From: DATEDA01 sp963820965
GTDB lineage: Bacteria > Pseudomonadota > Gammaproteobacteria > Burkholderiales > SG8-39
Reading direction: 5' to 3'
NCBI GenBank assembly: GCA_963820965.1
Contig: CAWGCC010000062.1
Span: 1 to 64,000 of the forward strand
DNA length: 64,000 bases
Part shown: positions 16,502 to 25,187 of the stretch, piece by piece
How positions within the stretch are numbered: the first letter of the stretch is position 1
How the letters are laid out: every line of letters begins with the position of its first letter
Program-made: the position numbers and the translations under genes
The notes under the pieces: model-generated
Seen by the model: the letters and a program-made list of their open reading frames with translations, nothing else
Database searches by the model: none
Told to the model about the DNA's origin: nothing

Positions 16502-17488
16502 ATGCAAACGCGACGACTCGGGAACGACGGCCTCGAGGTCTCGGCGCTGGGGCTCGGATGCATGGCGATGACCAGCCTCTACGGGCCGGTGGACGAGGCG
16601 GAAGCGGTCGCCACCATCCGCGAGGCGCTCGATGCCGGCGCGAACTTCCTCGACACCGCGGATGCCTACGCCGACGGGAAGAACGAGGAACTGCTCCGCC
16701 GCGCACTCGCCGACGGCTATCGCGCGAAAGCCGTGATCGCGACCAAGTTCGGCAACGTCCGCAGTCCCGACGGGAAGCCGGCGGCGAATGGCCGCCCCGA
16801 CTACGTGATCGAGGCCTGCAACAAGAGCCTCGCCCGCCTCGGGATCGACGTCATCGACCTCTACTTCCAGCACCGCGTCGATGCGAGCGTGCCGATCGAG
16901 GACACCGTCGGGGCGATGAAGCGCCTGGTCGAAGCGGGCAAGGTGCGCTATCTCGGCCTCTCCGAGGCCGGGCCCGAGACGCTGCGCCGCGCCGCCGCCG
17001 TGCACCCCATCGCCGCGCTGCAGACCGAGTACTCGCTGTGGTGCCGCTTCGTCGAGCAAGACATCCTGCCCGCCTGCCGCTCGCTCGGGGTCGGCTTCGT
17101 GCCCTATTCCCCGCTCGGGCGCGGCATGCTGACCGGTGCGATCAAGAGCCTCGCCGACCTCGGCGAGAACGACCGCCGCCGCGACCATCCGCGCTTCCAG
17201 GGCGAGAACCTCGAGCGCAACGCCGCGCTCGTGCGCCCGCTGATGGAGATGGCGGACGCGAAGCGCTGCTCCCCGGCGCAGCTCGCGCTCGCCTGGCTCC
17301 TCGCGCAGGGTCCCGACATGGTCCCCATACCCGGGACAAAGCGTCGGACACACCTGCGGCAGAACCTCGCGGCGCTCGACGTCAAGCTCTCCTCGGACGA
17401 GGCGAGAGCGCTCGCGCGCGCGATCGACGACTCTGGGGTGCAGGGGACCCGGTATCCGAAGGGACAGCTGCCGCTACTCGGGCTGTAA
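16502..17488 (+). CDS. Aldo/keto reductase
   Basis: A 328-residue AKR of the YakC/auxin-induced-protein-like group. Catalytic residues sit in NFLDTADAYADGKNEELL (Asp, Tyr), VIATKFGNVRS (Lys) and LYFQHRVDASVPIEDTVG (His). The C-terminal NADPH loop is MVPIPGTKRRTHLRQNLAAL. The GGAGGTGA site at 16491-16498 places the start at ATG 16502, with a GTG one codon earlier possible. Second of three AKRs in the window. Confidence 0.94.
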   Translation: MQTRRLGNDGLEVSALGLGCMAMTSLYGPVDEAEAVATIREALDAGANFLDTADAYADGKNEELLRRALADGYRAKAVIATKFGNVRSPDGKPAANGRPDYVIEACNKSLARLGIDVIDLYFQHRVDASVPIEDTVGAMKRLVEAGKVRYLGLSEAGPETLRRAAAVHPIAALQTEYSLWCRFVEQDILPACRSLGVGFVPYSPLGRGMLTGAIKSLADLGENDRRRDHPRFQGENLERNAALVRPLMEMADAKRCSPAQLALAWLLAQGPDMVPIPGTKRRTHLRQNLAALDVKLSSDEARALARAIDDSGVQGTRYPKGQLPLLGL

Positions 17489-17806
17489 CCAGCGCGATAC
17501 GAGCAGGCGCAAGCTCCTCCGCCCCGCCCTTGGGCGGCGTCGCCTTCGTGCGCCCCGAAACGGGAGGCGGGTTCAGTCCAGATCCGGAAGATGCTCTCTC
17601 GCCAGAAGCAACCGGATAGAGCGCGCTTGTCCAGGCATACGCTCGATACAACGTGCTCTCTCAAGACTGAGCCGGTGCTCGCAGATTCCATGTCGGCACG
17701 GGCCACCGAGAGCCACTCACGATGCCGGATACACGACTGCAGGCGTTCCCGCCGTGCCAGCCCTATCGATCAGGCTCTTCCCTTGCGGGGGGAGCCCATA
17801 TACGGG
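17489..17806. other. Gap without a supportable gene; hairpin at its end
   Basis: No frame here has family-like content. An imperfect hairpin lies at 17773-17796 (GGCTCTTCCC, four-base loop, GGGGGGAGCC). It sits just beyond the 3' end of the minus-strand gene pair and could end its transcript or be the arm of a degraded recombination site. GTTAGGC at 17807-17813 borders the gap. Confidence 0.4.
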
Positions 17807-17807
17807 G

Positions 17808-18041
17808 TTAGGCCGCTGCAAGCACCGCTCTCCTGAGCGACGGCGGCAACTCGACTACAGCGAAGAAGCGCTTCGGGTACAGATAGTCTTCGCCTGATTC
17901 GTCGATAACCCTGATCAGACGATGCTTCTCAGCCACTTCGTCGGGTAGCGCGACGTACACCTTCCGGGTCTCTAACGAAGCCTCGTAGCCTTGATTGTCT
18001 AGGCACAGCACAAATCGGCGTGCGCTCTTTGCCATCGTCAT
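17808..18041 (-). CDS. Small unknown protein, second gene of overlapping pair
   Basis: A 77-residue protein beginning MTMAKSARRFVLCLDNQGYE and containing ALPDEVAEKHRLIRVIDESG followed by EDYLYPKRFFAVVELP. I recall similar small proteins as conserved hypotheticals in proteobacteria but cannot name a family. Its ATG overlaps the TGA of the upstream 79-residue gene (ATGA), so the two are co-translated. Its TAA lies inside GCCTAAC, the R''-type core of integron attC sites. A toxin/antitoxin function is possible but not shown. Confidence 0.65.
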   Translation of the reverse strand: MTMAKSARRFVLCLDNQGYEASLETRKVYVALPDEVAEKHRLIRVIDESGEDYLYPKRFFAVVELPPSLRRAVLAAA

Positions 18042-18277
18042 GTTCCTTCGATGAACCGTTTGATCTTGAACTCGCGTTTGCCTATCCCGGTCGCTTCGTA
18101 CCAATGAACTTCGGCGCGAAGAACAGTGCCATCCTCGAGTCGTACGCGCGCGATGCCTTTGCGTTTTCTCCACCGGCCTTTGCCGTATCGCTTTCGGAGG
18201 CGCGTGAGTTCTCTGATCGATGATCCGACAGCGAAGGTTTCCGCGCGGGTGATCTCGCCGAGAATCTGGAAGTGCAT
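18038..18277 (-). CDS. Small basic unknown protein, first gene of overlapping pair
   Basis: A 79-residue, strongly basic protein: MHFQILGEITRAETFAVGSS, then RLRKRYGKGRWRKRKGIARV and a C-terminal AEVHWYEATGIGKREFKIKR. The Arg/Lys run and HWYEATGIG phrase look like an RNA-binding or ribonuclease-like small protein, but no family is recognised. It begins 30 bases inside the cassette-like unit bounded by the palindrome at 18307-18396 and overlaps the next gene by four bases. GC content is lower than in the flanking core genes. Confidence 0.65.
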   Translation of the reverse strand: MHFQILGEITRAETFAVGSSIRELTRLRKRYGKGRWRKRKGIARVRLEDGTVLRAEVHWYEATGIGKREFKIKRFIEGT

Positions 18278-18306
18278 CGAGGCATGGTGACAAAGGCGTG
18301 TGGGAC

Positions 18307-18396
18307 CGTCAACGCCTCGTGCTTCTACTCAGTTCAGCCGCTCGTGCAGGCGGGCGAAGCCCGCCGGAGCGGGTCGGCTGTAACTGACGGTTAGAC
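18307..18396. repeat. attC-like imperfect palindrome
   Basis: Read on the minus strand the element starts with GTCTAAC (fits RYYYAAC), then CAGTTACAGCCG, a perfect inner GGCGGGC/GCCCGCC hairpin, and GAGCGGCTGAACTG, which pairs with the left arm while leaving unpaired bases on one side. It ends near GTTGACG, a poor match to GTTRRRY. One-sided bulges and a stop codon (TAA of the upstream gene) inside the first core site are hallmarks of integron cassettes. The degenerate second core makes this a candidate rather than a certain attC. Confidence 0.5.
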
Positions 18397-19200
18397 GGCC
18401 TCGAGTTCCTTAAGCGTCTTGCCATCGTTATCTTTCCACGCGAGAAGCCCGTTGGCCGAGCCTCCGTGAACGACAGTGGCGGCCGCGCTGGGGCTGCTGA
18501 ACTCCGCGTCACGAGTGAACCGCAGGTGATCTCCGTCCTGCGCCAAGGTTCCGTCCTCGATTAGCTTGTTCCTCGTCGCAAGCGTATAGGGCCACTGATG
18601 AGCGGAGGCGCGCTCCTTGAGAACCGCCTGCGAGCCTGTGAGCACAACAAGACCATTCGGTGTGAGATGACCAGTTGCCTTCAGGCCTTTGATCTCACAG
18701 ACCAGATGAAGCCGCTTCTCGGCTTTACCTTCCGGCGCTTGGCCAATCGGCAGCAGGGCGTCAGCCCCAAGAACCGGCATTAGCTGGTGAATGCGATCAA
18801 GGAAGATCTCCATGTCTTCGCGGTCAGACTCGGGGAGCTTCGCACCACTCGACTGGCCGTTCATTACCATGGCCCTTCCGACTGATCTGGCCGGTGTCGG
18901 ATCAGCCGACCCTCGAGGTACCGGATATGCGCTTTGGTGAGGTTCTCGTCCTTGCTGACGAAAAAGACCACATGGTTCCAGAAGTCCTTCTCGAGGTGAC
19001 CTCGTAGACGATCGCGGATGCTTTCGGCCTCGCCGACGTATACCGCAGGCTTCCCGGACTCTGAATCGATACCGCTCAAGAAGTACACGCCCGGCTTTGC
19101 TGCCTCCTCTCGCCCGAGTACGCGGCGTCCAGCTTCAGCTGCGCGGCGCCAGCAGCGATGGCCTTCCGCGTCCAATCCTTCGGAGAGTTCCGGGACGCGA
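18391..19200 (-). pseudogene. Frameshifted GIY-YIG nuclease with DUF4357 domain
   Basis: Remains of a GIY-YIG/DUF4357 protein (usually about 300 residues) spread over three frames. The order is WTRKAIAAGAAQLKLDAAYS (about 19174-19115), then REEAAKPGVYFLSGID and PAVYVGEAESIRDRLRGHLE with HIRYLEGRLIR ending at 18864, then GRAMVMNGQSSGAKLPESD and a complete DUF4357-like end, FSSPSAAATVVHGGSANGLL plus WKDNDGKTLKELEAV. Both changes behave as loss of one base (or gain of two), near 19115 and 18890. The N-terminus has no start codon. The TAA lies in GTCTAAC of the adjoining palindrome. Nuclease activity is not expected. Confidence 0.72.
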
Positions 19201-19504
19201 TCGCGGGACCGGCGTTCTGCCCGATGCGGATCGCCGTGTGATCGAGAACGAGCTTGAGCCGCGTCGCGCTCGACTTATGGCGAAAGGTCCCGATAGCCGT
19301 AGGCGCCTCGATGAAGCGAGGAGATGCTCGGCTGAGCGCGTACGAGCGCGTTTCACCACGTCGGCAACTGTATCTTTGATCGATTCCGCGCCTGTTGCAG
19401 TAAAACGCTCGGATCTGAGCCAACGTGCTCCGAAAGTTTCTTGGTGCCTTTGCTCGGAAGAACAGGCCGGAGGCAGCAATCTGGCGATGTGTTCGCGATT
19501 GAAA
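19201..19504. other. Decayed sequence between two pseudogenes
   Basis: No frame here gives a convincing family match. On the minus strand it should hold the C-terminal half of the methyltransferase remnant and the start of the GIY-YIG remnant, but the frames change too often to follow. No promoter or RNA gene was recognised. Confidence 0.35.
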
Positions 19505-19800
19505 GGCTATTGCTGGCGTCGCTTACGACGTGTTCCACAGGTCGCCATGGTCCCAGCTCGGAGGCGTGGTCTAACATCGGATGATCCAGATCCGTGGCGA
19601 CGATGGACGCGCTCTCAGGTAACCCAGATGCCAAAGCACGGTCACGACACCGTTGACCGGCTGCTCTCAAGCACGCGAGTCAGAGACCTCGAAGCTAGCC
19701 GATTCGCCAGATCCGCAGCGTATGGCTCGAAGATCAGCGGAACGAGATACGTTTCGTAAAACGTGGCAATTGAGCCACTAAAGCTCTGTCGGTCTCCGGA
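19505..19800 (-). pseudogene. SAM-dependent methyltransferase remnant
   Basis: Two frames together read as the first half of a class I methyltransferase. Frame one: SFSGSIATFYETYLVPLIFE, then PYAADLANRLASRSLTRVLE. After a shift at about 19640, frame two: RALASGLPESASIVATDLDH and PMLDHASELGPWRPVEHVVS. These correspond to the usual YDRYLVPLIF start, the SAM loop (GTGVVTRALA, damaged here) and ATDLNQPMLDHA. The catalytic half is not recoverable. It starts about 35 bases after GTTAGAG (minus strand, 19840-19834), which is one base from a GTTRRRY core. Confidence 0.6.
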
Positions 19801-20252
19801 CTACTCTGGTGTTTGGCCCCTCGGGCCGTTGCGCTCTAACGCTAAGTAGCCCCCAGCAAAGATTGGCACGGATGACCTGCAATTGCCAAGGGTGGGCACT
19901 AATCGGCACCGATAGGTATCCACGGATAGGCATCCGGGGAGGCTGGTACGCGATTGCCGCCCCGCTGGTCATGGCATCCGCACCACTCGATCCCCCAACG
20001 CGCAGTCGCCGCATGATCTCCAGCGTAACCTCCTACACCTTCTCGGGTTGCGCCAGATCCCGCCCGCTGCGTTCACCTCCCGCGCAGCAGGGTCTCCCCG
20101 GGCCCGATCTTGTTCCAGAGCGGTTCGGACGGGGCGACATCCGGATCACCGTCGGGCGTCGACCGCCGTGAATAGACGCGCGTGTTCTCGACGATGAGTT
20201 CGACGGTAGTGACGCGCCGGTCGCTGCATCGTGACGGTATCCGACGCGAGCC
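19801..20252. other. Gap with no intact gene before prsW-like gene
   Basis: A 450-base stretch of lower GC. Beyond the short frame at 20073-20222 listed separately, nothing has coding character. CTCTAAC at 19834-19840 (GTTAGAG on minus) may be a degraded cassette core. No tRNA, terminator or promoter stands out. Confidence 0.35.
20073..20222 (-). other. Possible C-terminal gene fragment
   Basis: An open minus-strand frame of about 50 codons reads TTVELIVENTRVYSRRST, then DGDPDVAPSEPLWNKIGPGE and ends TLLRGR. It has protein-like composition and codon use close to the core genes, but no start codon in frame and no family I can name. It ends at a TGA (20073-20075), about 30 bases beyond the PrsW-like gene. 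It may be the tail of a gene whose front was lost when the cassette-like patch formed. Confidence 0.3.
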
Positions 20253-21488
20253 CTAGCCGGCGCCCGTCAACCGCCCGATCTGCTCGCGCCACCGCGCGAC
20301 CAAGCGGTCGTCCTCCGGGTCGCGGCCTTCGTCCCGGACGCGCCGTTTGCGGAACGCGAGCTCGTGCTGCGCGTTCACCATCGCCGCCGACGCGCGCGGG
20401 TACCGCGGATCGATCCGGCGGGTGCGGAACATGCGGTCGGCAGCAATCTCGTCGTACTCCTGCGGGCTCACGGTCCGCCCGACCTCCGCCGCGAGCTCTT
20501 CGCGGATCACGCGGCGCTCCCAGACGCCGCTGCGCCAGAGCGCGAACGCGAGGATCACCACGAACGGCAGGAAAATCGTGAGCTCGAACAGGCTGCCGTA
20601 CAGGAACGCCTGGAAGAAGCCGAGACTGGGTTCCGCGGAGTCGTCCACGGGCGGCGGCTCGCCGGCGGCCGCCGCCGCGATCGCGAAGAAGAGCGGCAGG
20701 GCGTTGTTGAGCGCGTGCGCGGTGACGGCGAGCGCAAGGCCGCCGATCGGCGCGAGGACGCGCAGCCAGCGGCGGCGTGTCTGCAGGGCGAGCCCGAGCG
20801 AGGCGCCGAAGAGCGCGGTAAAGAGCGCGTGTCCGCCGAACCCGAACAGCGCATAGCGCCAGCCGAGCTGCATTCCCCATGGCGCCACGCCGGTCTCGGC
20901 ATAGCCCTGCGCGACGTAGATCGGCGCTTCGAACCACGTGAAGCCGACACCCACGAGCGCCCCGTAGACGATGCCGTCGCGCATGTTGTCGAACTCGTCG
21001 CGCAGCAGCCAGAAGATCACGAGCACGCCGAGCGCCTTGGTGGCCTCCTCGATGATCGGCGCAGAAATCGGCGCCGAGAGCATCCCCACCGCGTCGGGCC
21101 CGAGCACTTCCCTGACCACGGGGTTAGCCGTCACCCAGGCATCGACCAGCTGCGCGAAGGCAGTGTTGAACGGCAGCGCGAGCCCGGTCGCGATGAAGCC
21201 GCCCCAGAAGAACGCGGCGGCGAACAGCCACGGCGTCTCGCGCTCGCGCCGGTCGAGGTACCACAGGATCCGGAGCGGCACGAGCGCGAGCAGGCTGGAG
21301 AGGAGCAGGGCGCGGAGGAACACGCTCGCGACGTCCGGGCGCATGCCCCCGATCAGGCCGAGTTGGACGAGCGCCGCGAAGCCGAGCAGGATCGCGAGCA
21401 CCACGCAGAGCGCGATGCACGGCCCGCGTCGCCGCAGCGGCGAGCCGAGAACCAGCGGATCGTAGTCGCGGTGCGACAGCAGCATCAT
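20253..21488 (-). CDS. PrsW-family intramembrane glutamic protease
   Basis: Polytopic membrane protein of 411 residues with about eight helices. The PrsW/CPBP-related motifs are present: EEATKALGVLVIF (the EExxK motif, about 148-160), a WFEAPIYVAQGY segment, GGHALFTALFG, and HALNNALPLFF near residue 262. The C-terminal 110 residues are cytoplasmic and basic, longer than in B. subtilis PrsW. In Bacillus PrsW cuts an anti-sigma factor; no anti-sigma gene is adjacent here, so the substrate is open. Confidence 0.88.
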   Translation of the reverse strand: MMLLSHRDYDPLVLGSPLRRRGPCIALCVVLAILLGFAALVQLGLIGGMRPDVASVFLRALLLSSLLALVPLRILWYLDRRERETPWLFAAAFFWGGFIATGLALPFNTAFAQLVDAWVTANPVVREVLGPDAVGMLSAPISAPIIEEATKALGVLVIFWLLRDEFDNMRDGIVYGALVGVGFTWFEAPIYVAQGYAETGVAPWGMQLGWRYALFGFGGHALFTALFGASLGLALQTRRRWLRVLAPIGGLALAVTAHALNNALPLFFAIAAAAAGEPPPVDDSAEPSLGFFQAFLYGSLFELTIFLPFVVILAFALWRSGVWERRVIREELAAEVGRTVSPQEYDEIAADRMFRTRRIDPRYPRASAAMVNAQHELAFRKRRVRDEGRDPEDDRLVARWREQIGRLTGAG

Positions 21489-21607
21489 GGCCCTCCATGC
21501 GGCCGCGCCCGAAGCGGGGCGGCGATCGCGACATTCTCCGCGCGCCCTGCCACGGCTGCAGCCCTTCCGGCTAAACTCCGCCGCCGATGCACCGGGAAGG
21601 ACCCGTC

Positions 21608-22948
21608 ATGAAGCCCGCAGCAGCGCTCGCCACCGATCTGGCCGCCGGCAGGACCACGAGTCGTGAGCTCCTCGAGCAGGTGCTCGCCCGCATCGCTGAT
21701 CCGGCAGGTGAGGGCGCGCGCGCTTTCCTCAAGGTCTATGCCGACATGGCGCGCGCCGAGGCCGACCTTGCCGACCGGTTGCGGAGGAGCGGGATCGTCC
21801 GTTCGCCGGTCGACGGACTGCCGGTAGCGGTGAAGGACCTCTTCGACGTCGGCGGGGACGCGACGCGCGCCGGTTCGAAGATCCTTGCCGGTGCGCCGCC
21901 GGCGAAAGCGGACGCGCCCGTGGTCGCGCGGCTGCGTGCGGCAGGCGCGATCCTCGTCGGCCGCACCAACATGGTCGAGTTCGCGTTCGGCGGGCTCGGG
22001 CTCAACCCGCACTACGGGACGCCGCGCAACGTCTGGGACCGCGAGACCGGCCGCGTGCCCGGCGGCTCGTCATCCGGCGCCGGCGTGGCCGCCGCCGACG
22101 GCATGAGCGTGATGGCGCTCGGCAGCGACACGCGCGGCTCGGTGCGCATCCCGGCGGCGCTGAACGGCGTGGCCGGGTTCAAGCCGACGGCCCGCCGCGT
22201 GCCGCGGGACGGCGCGTTCCCGCTCTCGTACACGCTCGACTCGATCGGACCGCTCGCGCAGACCGCGGCGTGCTGCGCGGCCTACGACGCGGTGCTCGCG
22301 GGCGAGCCGGATGCAACGCTGGCGGCGCTGCCGGTGAAGGGGCTGCGACTGATGCTGCCGCGGTCGAGCGCGCTCGCCGATCTGGACGCGCACGTCGGCA
22401 AAGCGTTCGAGGCCGCACTGTCGAGGCTCGCCCGCGCCGGCGCGGCGGTGATCGAGGTCGCGATGCCGGCGTTCGACCGGCAGGACCGGTATTTCAAGGG
22501 CGGCGGCTACGCGGGTGCCGAGGCGGCCGCGATCCACCGCCCCTGGGCGCACCGCGGCAGCGAGTACGACCCGCGCGTCGGCAAACGCGTAGCGATGGGC
22601 AACGACATCCCGGCCCCGGACCTCGTAGAGCTGGCGTTCGTCCGCGCCGCGTATATCCGCGAGGTCGAGGCGGCCGCAGCCCCGTTCGACGCCATCGTCA
22701 TGCCGACCGTGCCGTGCGTCGCGCCGACGATCGCGGAGGTCGACGCCTCCGACGAGGCGTACTTCCAGTGGAATGCACGCGTGCTGCGGAATGCCGGCCT
22801 GATCAATTTCCTCGACGGCTGCGCGGTGACCCTGCCGTGCCACGCGCCGGGCAGCGCGCCGGTCGGCCTGATGGTCTGCGGGACCGCGATGACCGACCGG
22901 CGGATCCTCGCCGTGGCCTGCGCCCTGGAGCAGGCGCTCGGCGGCTAG
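21608..22948 (+). CDS. Amidase signature family hydrolase
   Basis: A 446-residue amidase. The Ser-cisSer-Lys triad is complete: Lys in GLPVAVKDLFDVGG, the two Ser in GRVPGGSSSGAGVAAADG and LGSDTRGSVRIPAAL. C-terminal PTVPCVAPTIAEVDAS is also typical. Such enzymes hydrolyse aliphatic or aryl amides, allophanate, or act in GatA; the lack of gatB/gatC neighbours and the loop sequence argue against GatA. ATG 21608 is used rather than ATG 21587, as the added seven residues are not family-like. It converges on the antiporter gene with stops overlapping in CTAG. Confidence 0.93.
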   Translation: MKPAAALATDLAAGRTTSRELLEQVLARIADPAGEGARAFLKVYADMARAEADLADRLRRSGIVRSPVDGLPVAVKDLFDVGGDATRAGSKILAGAPPAKADAPVVARLRAAGAILVGRTNMVEFAFGGLGLNPHYGTPRNVWDRETGRVPGGSSSGAGVAAADGMSVMALGSDTRGSVRIPAALNGVAGFKPTARRVPRDGAFPLSYTLDSIGPLAQTAACCAAYDAVLAGEPDATLAALPVKGLRLMLPRSSALADLDAHVGKAFEAALSRLARAGAAVIEVAMPAFDRQDRYFKGGGYAGAEAAAIHRPWAHRGSEYDPRVGKRVAMGNDIPAPDLVELAFVRAAYIREVEAAAAPFDAIVMPTVPCVAPTIAEVDASDEAYFQWNARVLRNAGLINFLDGCAVTLPCHAPGSAPVGLMVCGTAMTDRRILAVACALEQALGG

Positions 22949-24591
22949 AGCCCGCCGCGAACCGTCCTCACCAGCGCTTCGGTCATCTCGTCGATCGCGT
23001 CGCAGACGAACGCGGCGCCGAACTCGCGCAGCCATGCCCGCTCCGCGCCGCTGCCCGAGGTCGCGACGATCGCGATGCGCGGATTCACCTGCCGCGCCGC
23101 CATGCAGATCCGCATCTTCTCGGCGAGCGTCGGATTGGTCACCACGATCATCTTCGCGTCGTCCATACCCGCCGCCCGCAGCACCTCCGGCTCCGCGGGA
23201 TCGCCGCGGACGACCGCGAGCCCGCGACCGCGCAGCCCCGCGAGCGCGTCGGGATCGGGGTCGATGACCGAGACCGGGATACCCGCCTCGGCGCAGCGCT
23301 GAACGACGCGTCGCCCGAGCTCGCCGAGACCGGTGAGCGCCACCGCGGGCCCCGTCTCGGGCGCAGTGCCGCGTTCCTCCGGCGCTGCTGCGGCCGGTTC
23401 CGGCGAATCGCTCTCGGCCAGCGCGGGACCCGCCTCGCGGGCGACCACCATGCGGAAGAGCAGCGGATTCAGCGCGATCGAGACGATCGCCGTGGCGACC
23501 AGAACGTCCATCCCCGCCGCCGGCAGGATGCCGAGCTGCGTGCCGAGCACGCCGAGGATGAACGAGAACTCGCCGATCTGGGCGAGTCCCACCGCGACCG
23601 TCAGCGCCGTCTGCTTCGTGTCGCGCAGCAGCGCAACGATCGCGAGCGCCACCGCCGGCTTGAGCACGAGCACGATGAGGAGGGCGCCGACGACCAGCAG
23701 CGGCTGCGACGTGACGATCTCCGGGTTGAAGAGCATCCCGACGGAGACGAAGAAAAGCGCGGAGAAGACGTCGCGGAACGGCACCATGTCGGCCGCCGCC
23801 TGCGGCCCGAACCGCGACTGCCCGACGACCAATCCGGCGAAGAAGGCACCGAGCGCCACGGAGACGTTGAAGACCTCGGCGGCGAGAAGCGCGATGCCGA
23901 GGGCGACGACGAACACGGTCAGGGTGAAGAGCTCGGTCGAGCGGGTGCGCGCGATCCGTTCCATCGCGGGCGCGACGAGACGGCTCCCCACTGCCCAGAC
24001 GAGCGCTGCGAACAACGCGGCCTTGGCGAGCGCGAGCCCGAGCGCACCCGCCACCCCGGTCGGGTCGCTCCGCTCGGCGGCGAGCGCCGGCAGCATCACC
24101 AGCGCGACGACGGTGAACAGGTCCTCGACGATCAGCCAGCCGACCGCGACGTGGCCGTCGCGCGTGCTGAGGCGGTCCTGCTCGACGAGCATCCGCATCA
24201 GCACGACCGTGCTCGCGACCGCGAGCGCCATGCCGAACACCACGCCGGCGCCATCGCTCCAGCCGAACGCGCGCGCGATCCCCCAGCCCGCGACGGCGGC
24301 GACGGCGCTCTGCGCGATGGCGCCGGGAACCGCGATGCGCCAGACGCGCAGCAGATCCTGCGGGTGGAAGTGCAGCCCGACACCGAACATCAGCAGAATC
24401 ACGCCGATCTCGGCCATCTGCGACGCAAGCCCCGCGTCGGCCACGAACCCAGGGGTGTACGGCCCGACGACGATGCCGGCGAGCATGTAGCCGACGAGCG
24501 TAGACAGCCCGAGCCGCTGCGTGATCCAGCCGAAGGCGAGCGCGACCGCGAGCGCACCGGCGAGCGTGATGATGATCGAGAGGTCGTGCAT
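22945..24591 (-). CDS. Kef-type CPA2 potassium/proton antiporter with TrkA-N domain (YbaL-like)
   Basis: Inner-membrane CPA2 antiporter of 548 residues. The N-terminal about 385 residues hold 12-13 helices with GWITQRLGLSTLVGYMLAGI and the ion-site region GVVFGMALAVASTVVLMRML. A cytosolic TrkA-N/Rossmann domain starts at about 413 with VALTGLGELGRRVVQRCAEA and ends with EMTEALVRTVRGGL. No C-terminal TrkA-C domain is present, as in YbaL. It exports K+ or Na+ for protons, gated by nucleotide. Start ATG 24591 begins MHDLSIIITLAGALAVALAF. Confidence 0.92.
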   Translation of the reverse strand: MHDLSIIITLAGALAVALAFGWITQRLGLSTLVGYMLAGIVVGPYTPGFVADAGLASQMAEIGVILLMFGVGLHFHPQDLLRVWRIAVPGAIAQSAVAAVAGWGIARAFGWSDGAGVVFGMALAVASTVVLMRMLVEQDRLSTRDGHVAVGWLIVEDLFTVVALVMLPALAAERSDPTGVAGALGLALAKAALFAALVWAVGSRLVAPAMERIARTRSTELFTLTVFVVALGIALLAAEVFNVSVALGAFFAGLVVGQSRFGPQAAADMVPFRDVFSALFFVSVGMLFNPEIVTSQPLLVVGALLIVLVLKPAVALAIVALLRDTKQTALTVAVGLAQIGEFSFILGVLGTQLGILPAAGMDVLVATAIVSIALNPLLFRMVVAREAGPALAESDSPEPAAAAPEERGTAPETGPAVALTGLGELGRRVVQRCAEAGIPVSVIDPDPDALAGLRGRGLAVVRGDPAEPEVLRAAGMDDAKMIVVTNPTLAEKMRICMAARQVNPRIAIVATSGSGAERAWLREFGAAFVCDAIDEMTEALVRTVRGGL

Positions 24592-24710
24592 GCGGCGCTG
24601 GAGCAGGCGCCGCTGTGATGCGACGCCCGCCGGCCGAGCGTACACGACGGCGGTGGCGCTTGTCCGGCCGGCGCTAGGGGACGAGTACCTTTATCGTTCG
24701 CTCCTCGGGT

Positions 24711-25187
24711 TCAGGCCAGGGTCGCGGCAGCCGCGGGCTTGCGGGAGGCATTGGCGGCCGCGCAGCGGCGCGCCATCGAGGTAGTCATCACGGTGGCCTC
24801 GCCCTCGATCACCACGGTGCCCTTTACGCGGCACACCGTGGACAGCACGGCGCGGGCCTTCGCGTTTTCCACCGACAGCACGGTCACGGTGGCATGCACG
24901 GTGTCGCCGGGCCGCACCGGCGCGCAGAACTTCATCTGCTGGCCGAGGTACACCGTGCCCGGGCCGGGCAGTCGATTGGCCACCGCCGCCGAAATGACGC
25001 TGGCCGTCAGGAACCCATGCGCGATGCGCCCGCCAAACTGCGTGCTGGCGGCGAACTCCTCGTTGACGTGCATCGCGTTGTTGTCGCCCGAAACGCCGGC
25101 GAACAGCACAATGTCGGCCTCGGTGATGGTCTTCGAGAACGTGGCATGCATGCCCGGGCGGAGGTCCTCGATGTCGTAGCCGTTCAT
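24711..25187 (-). CDS. MaoC-like (R)-specific enoyl-CoA hydratase
   Basis: Hotdog-fold hydratase of 158 residues, close to PhaJ. Catalytic Asp/His are in LFAGVSGDNNAMHVNEEFAA (about 28-47), followed by RIAHGFLTASVISAAVANRL. The last 25 residues (MARRCAAANASRKPAAAATL) are an unusual Ala-rich tail beyond the fold. It adds water to trans-2-enoyl-CoA to give (R)-3-hydroxyacyl-CoA, feeding beta-oxidation or PHA. It is downstream of the acyl-CoA synthetase by 88 bases in the same orientation. Confidence 0.9.
   Translation of the reverse strand: MNGYDIEDLRPGMHATFSKTITEADIVLFAGVSGDNNAMHVNEEFAASTQFGGRIAHGFLTASVISAAVANRLPGPGTVYLGQQMKFCAPVRPGDTVHATVTVLSVENAKARAVLSTVCRVKGTVVIEGEATVMTTSMARRCAAANASRKPAAAATLA

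Noticed and set aside
17521..17534. CCGCCCTTGGGCGG palindrome as a terminator
   Set aside because: The loop is only two bases and no T run follows, so it is not a credible terminator.
19097..19759. A 220-codon plus-strand frame in the accessory patch
   Set aside because: Its reverse strand carries recognisable methyltransferase and GIY-YIG pieces, while this frame has no family-like content.
21608..22948. Amidase as GatA of the tRNA amidotransferase
   Set aside because: The Ser-Ser-Lys triad fits both, but no gatB or gatC adjoins, and the N-terminal region differs from GatA.
22270..24618. A 782-codon open frame on the plus strand
   Set aside because: It is antisense and out of frame to the amidase and antiporter, is dominated by Arg, Gly, Ala and Asp, and has no family motifs. 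GC-rich DNA makes such shadows.
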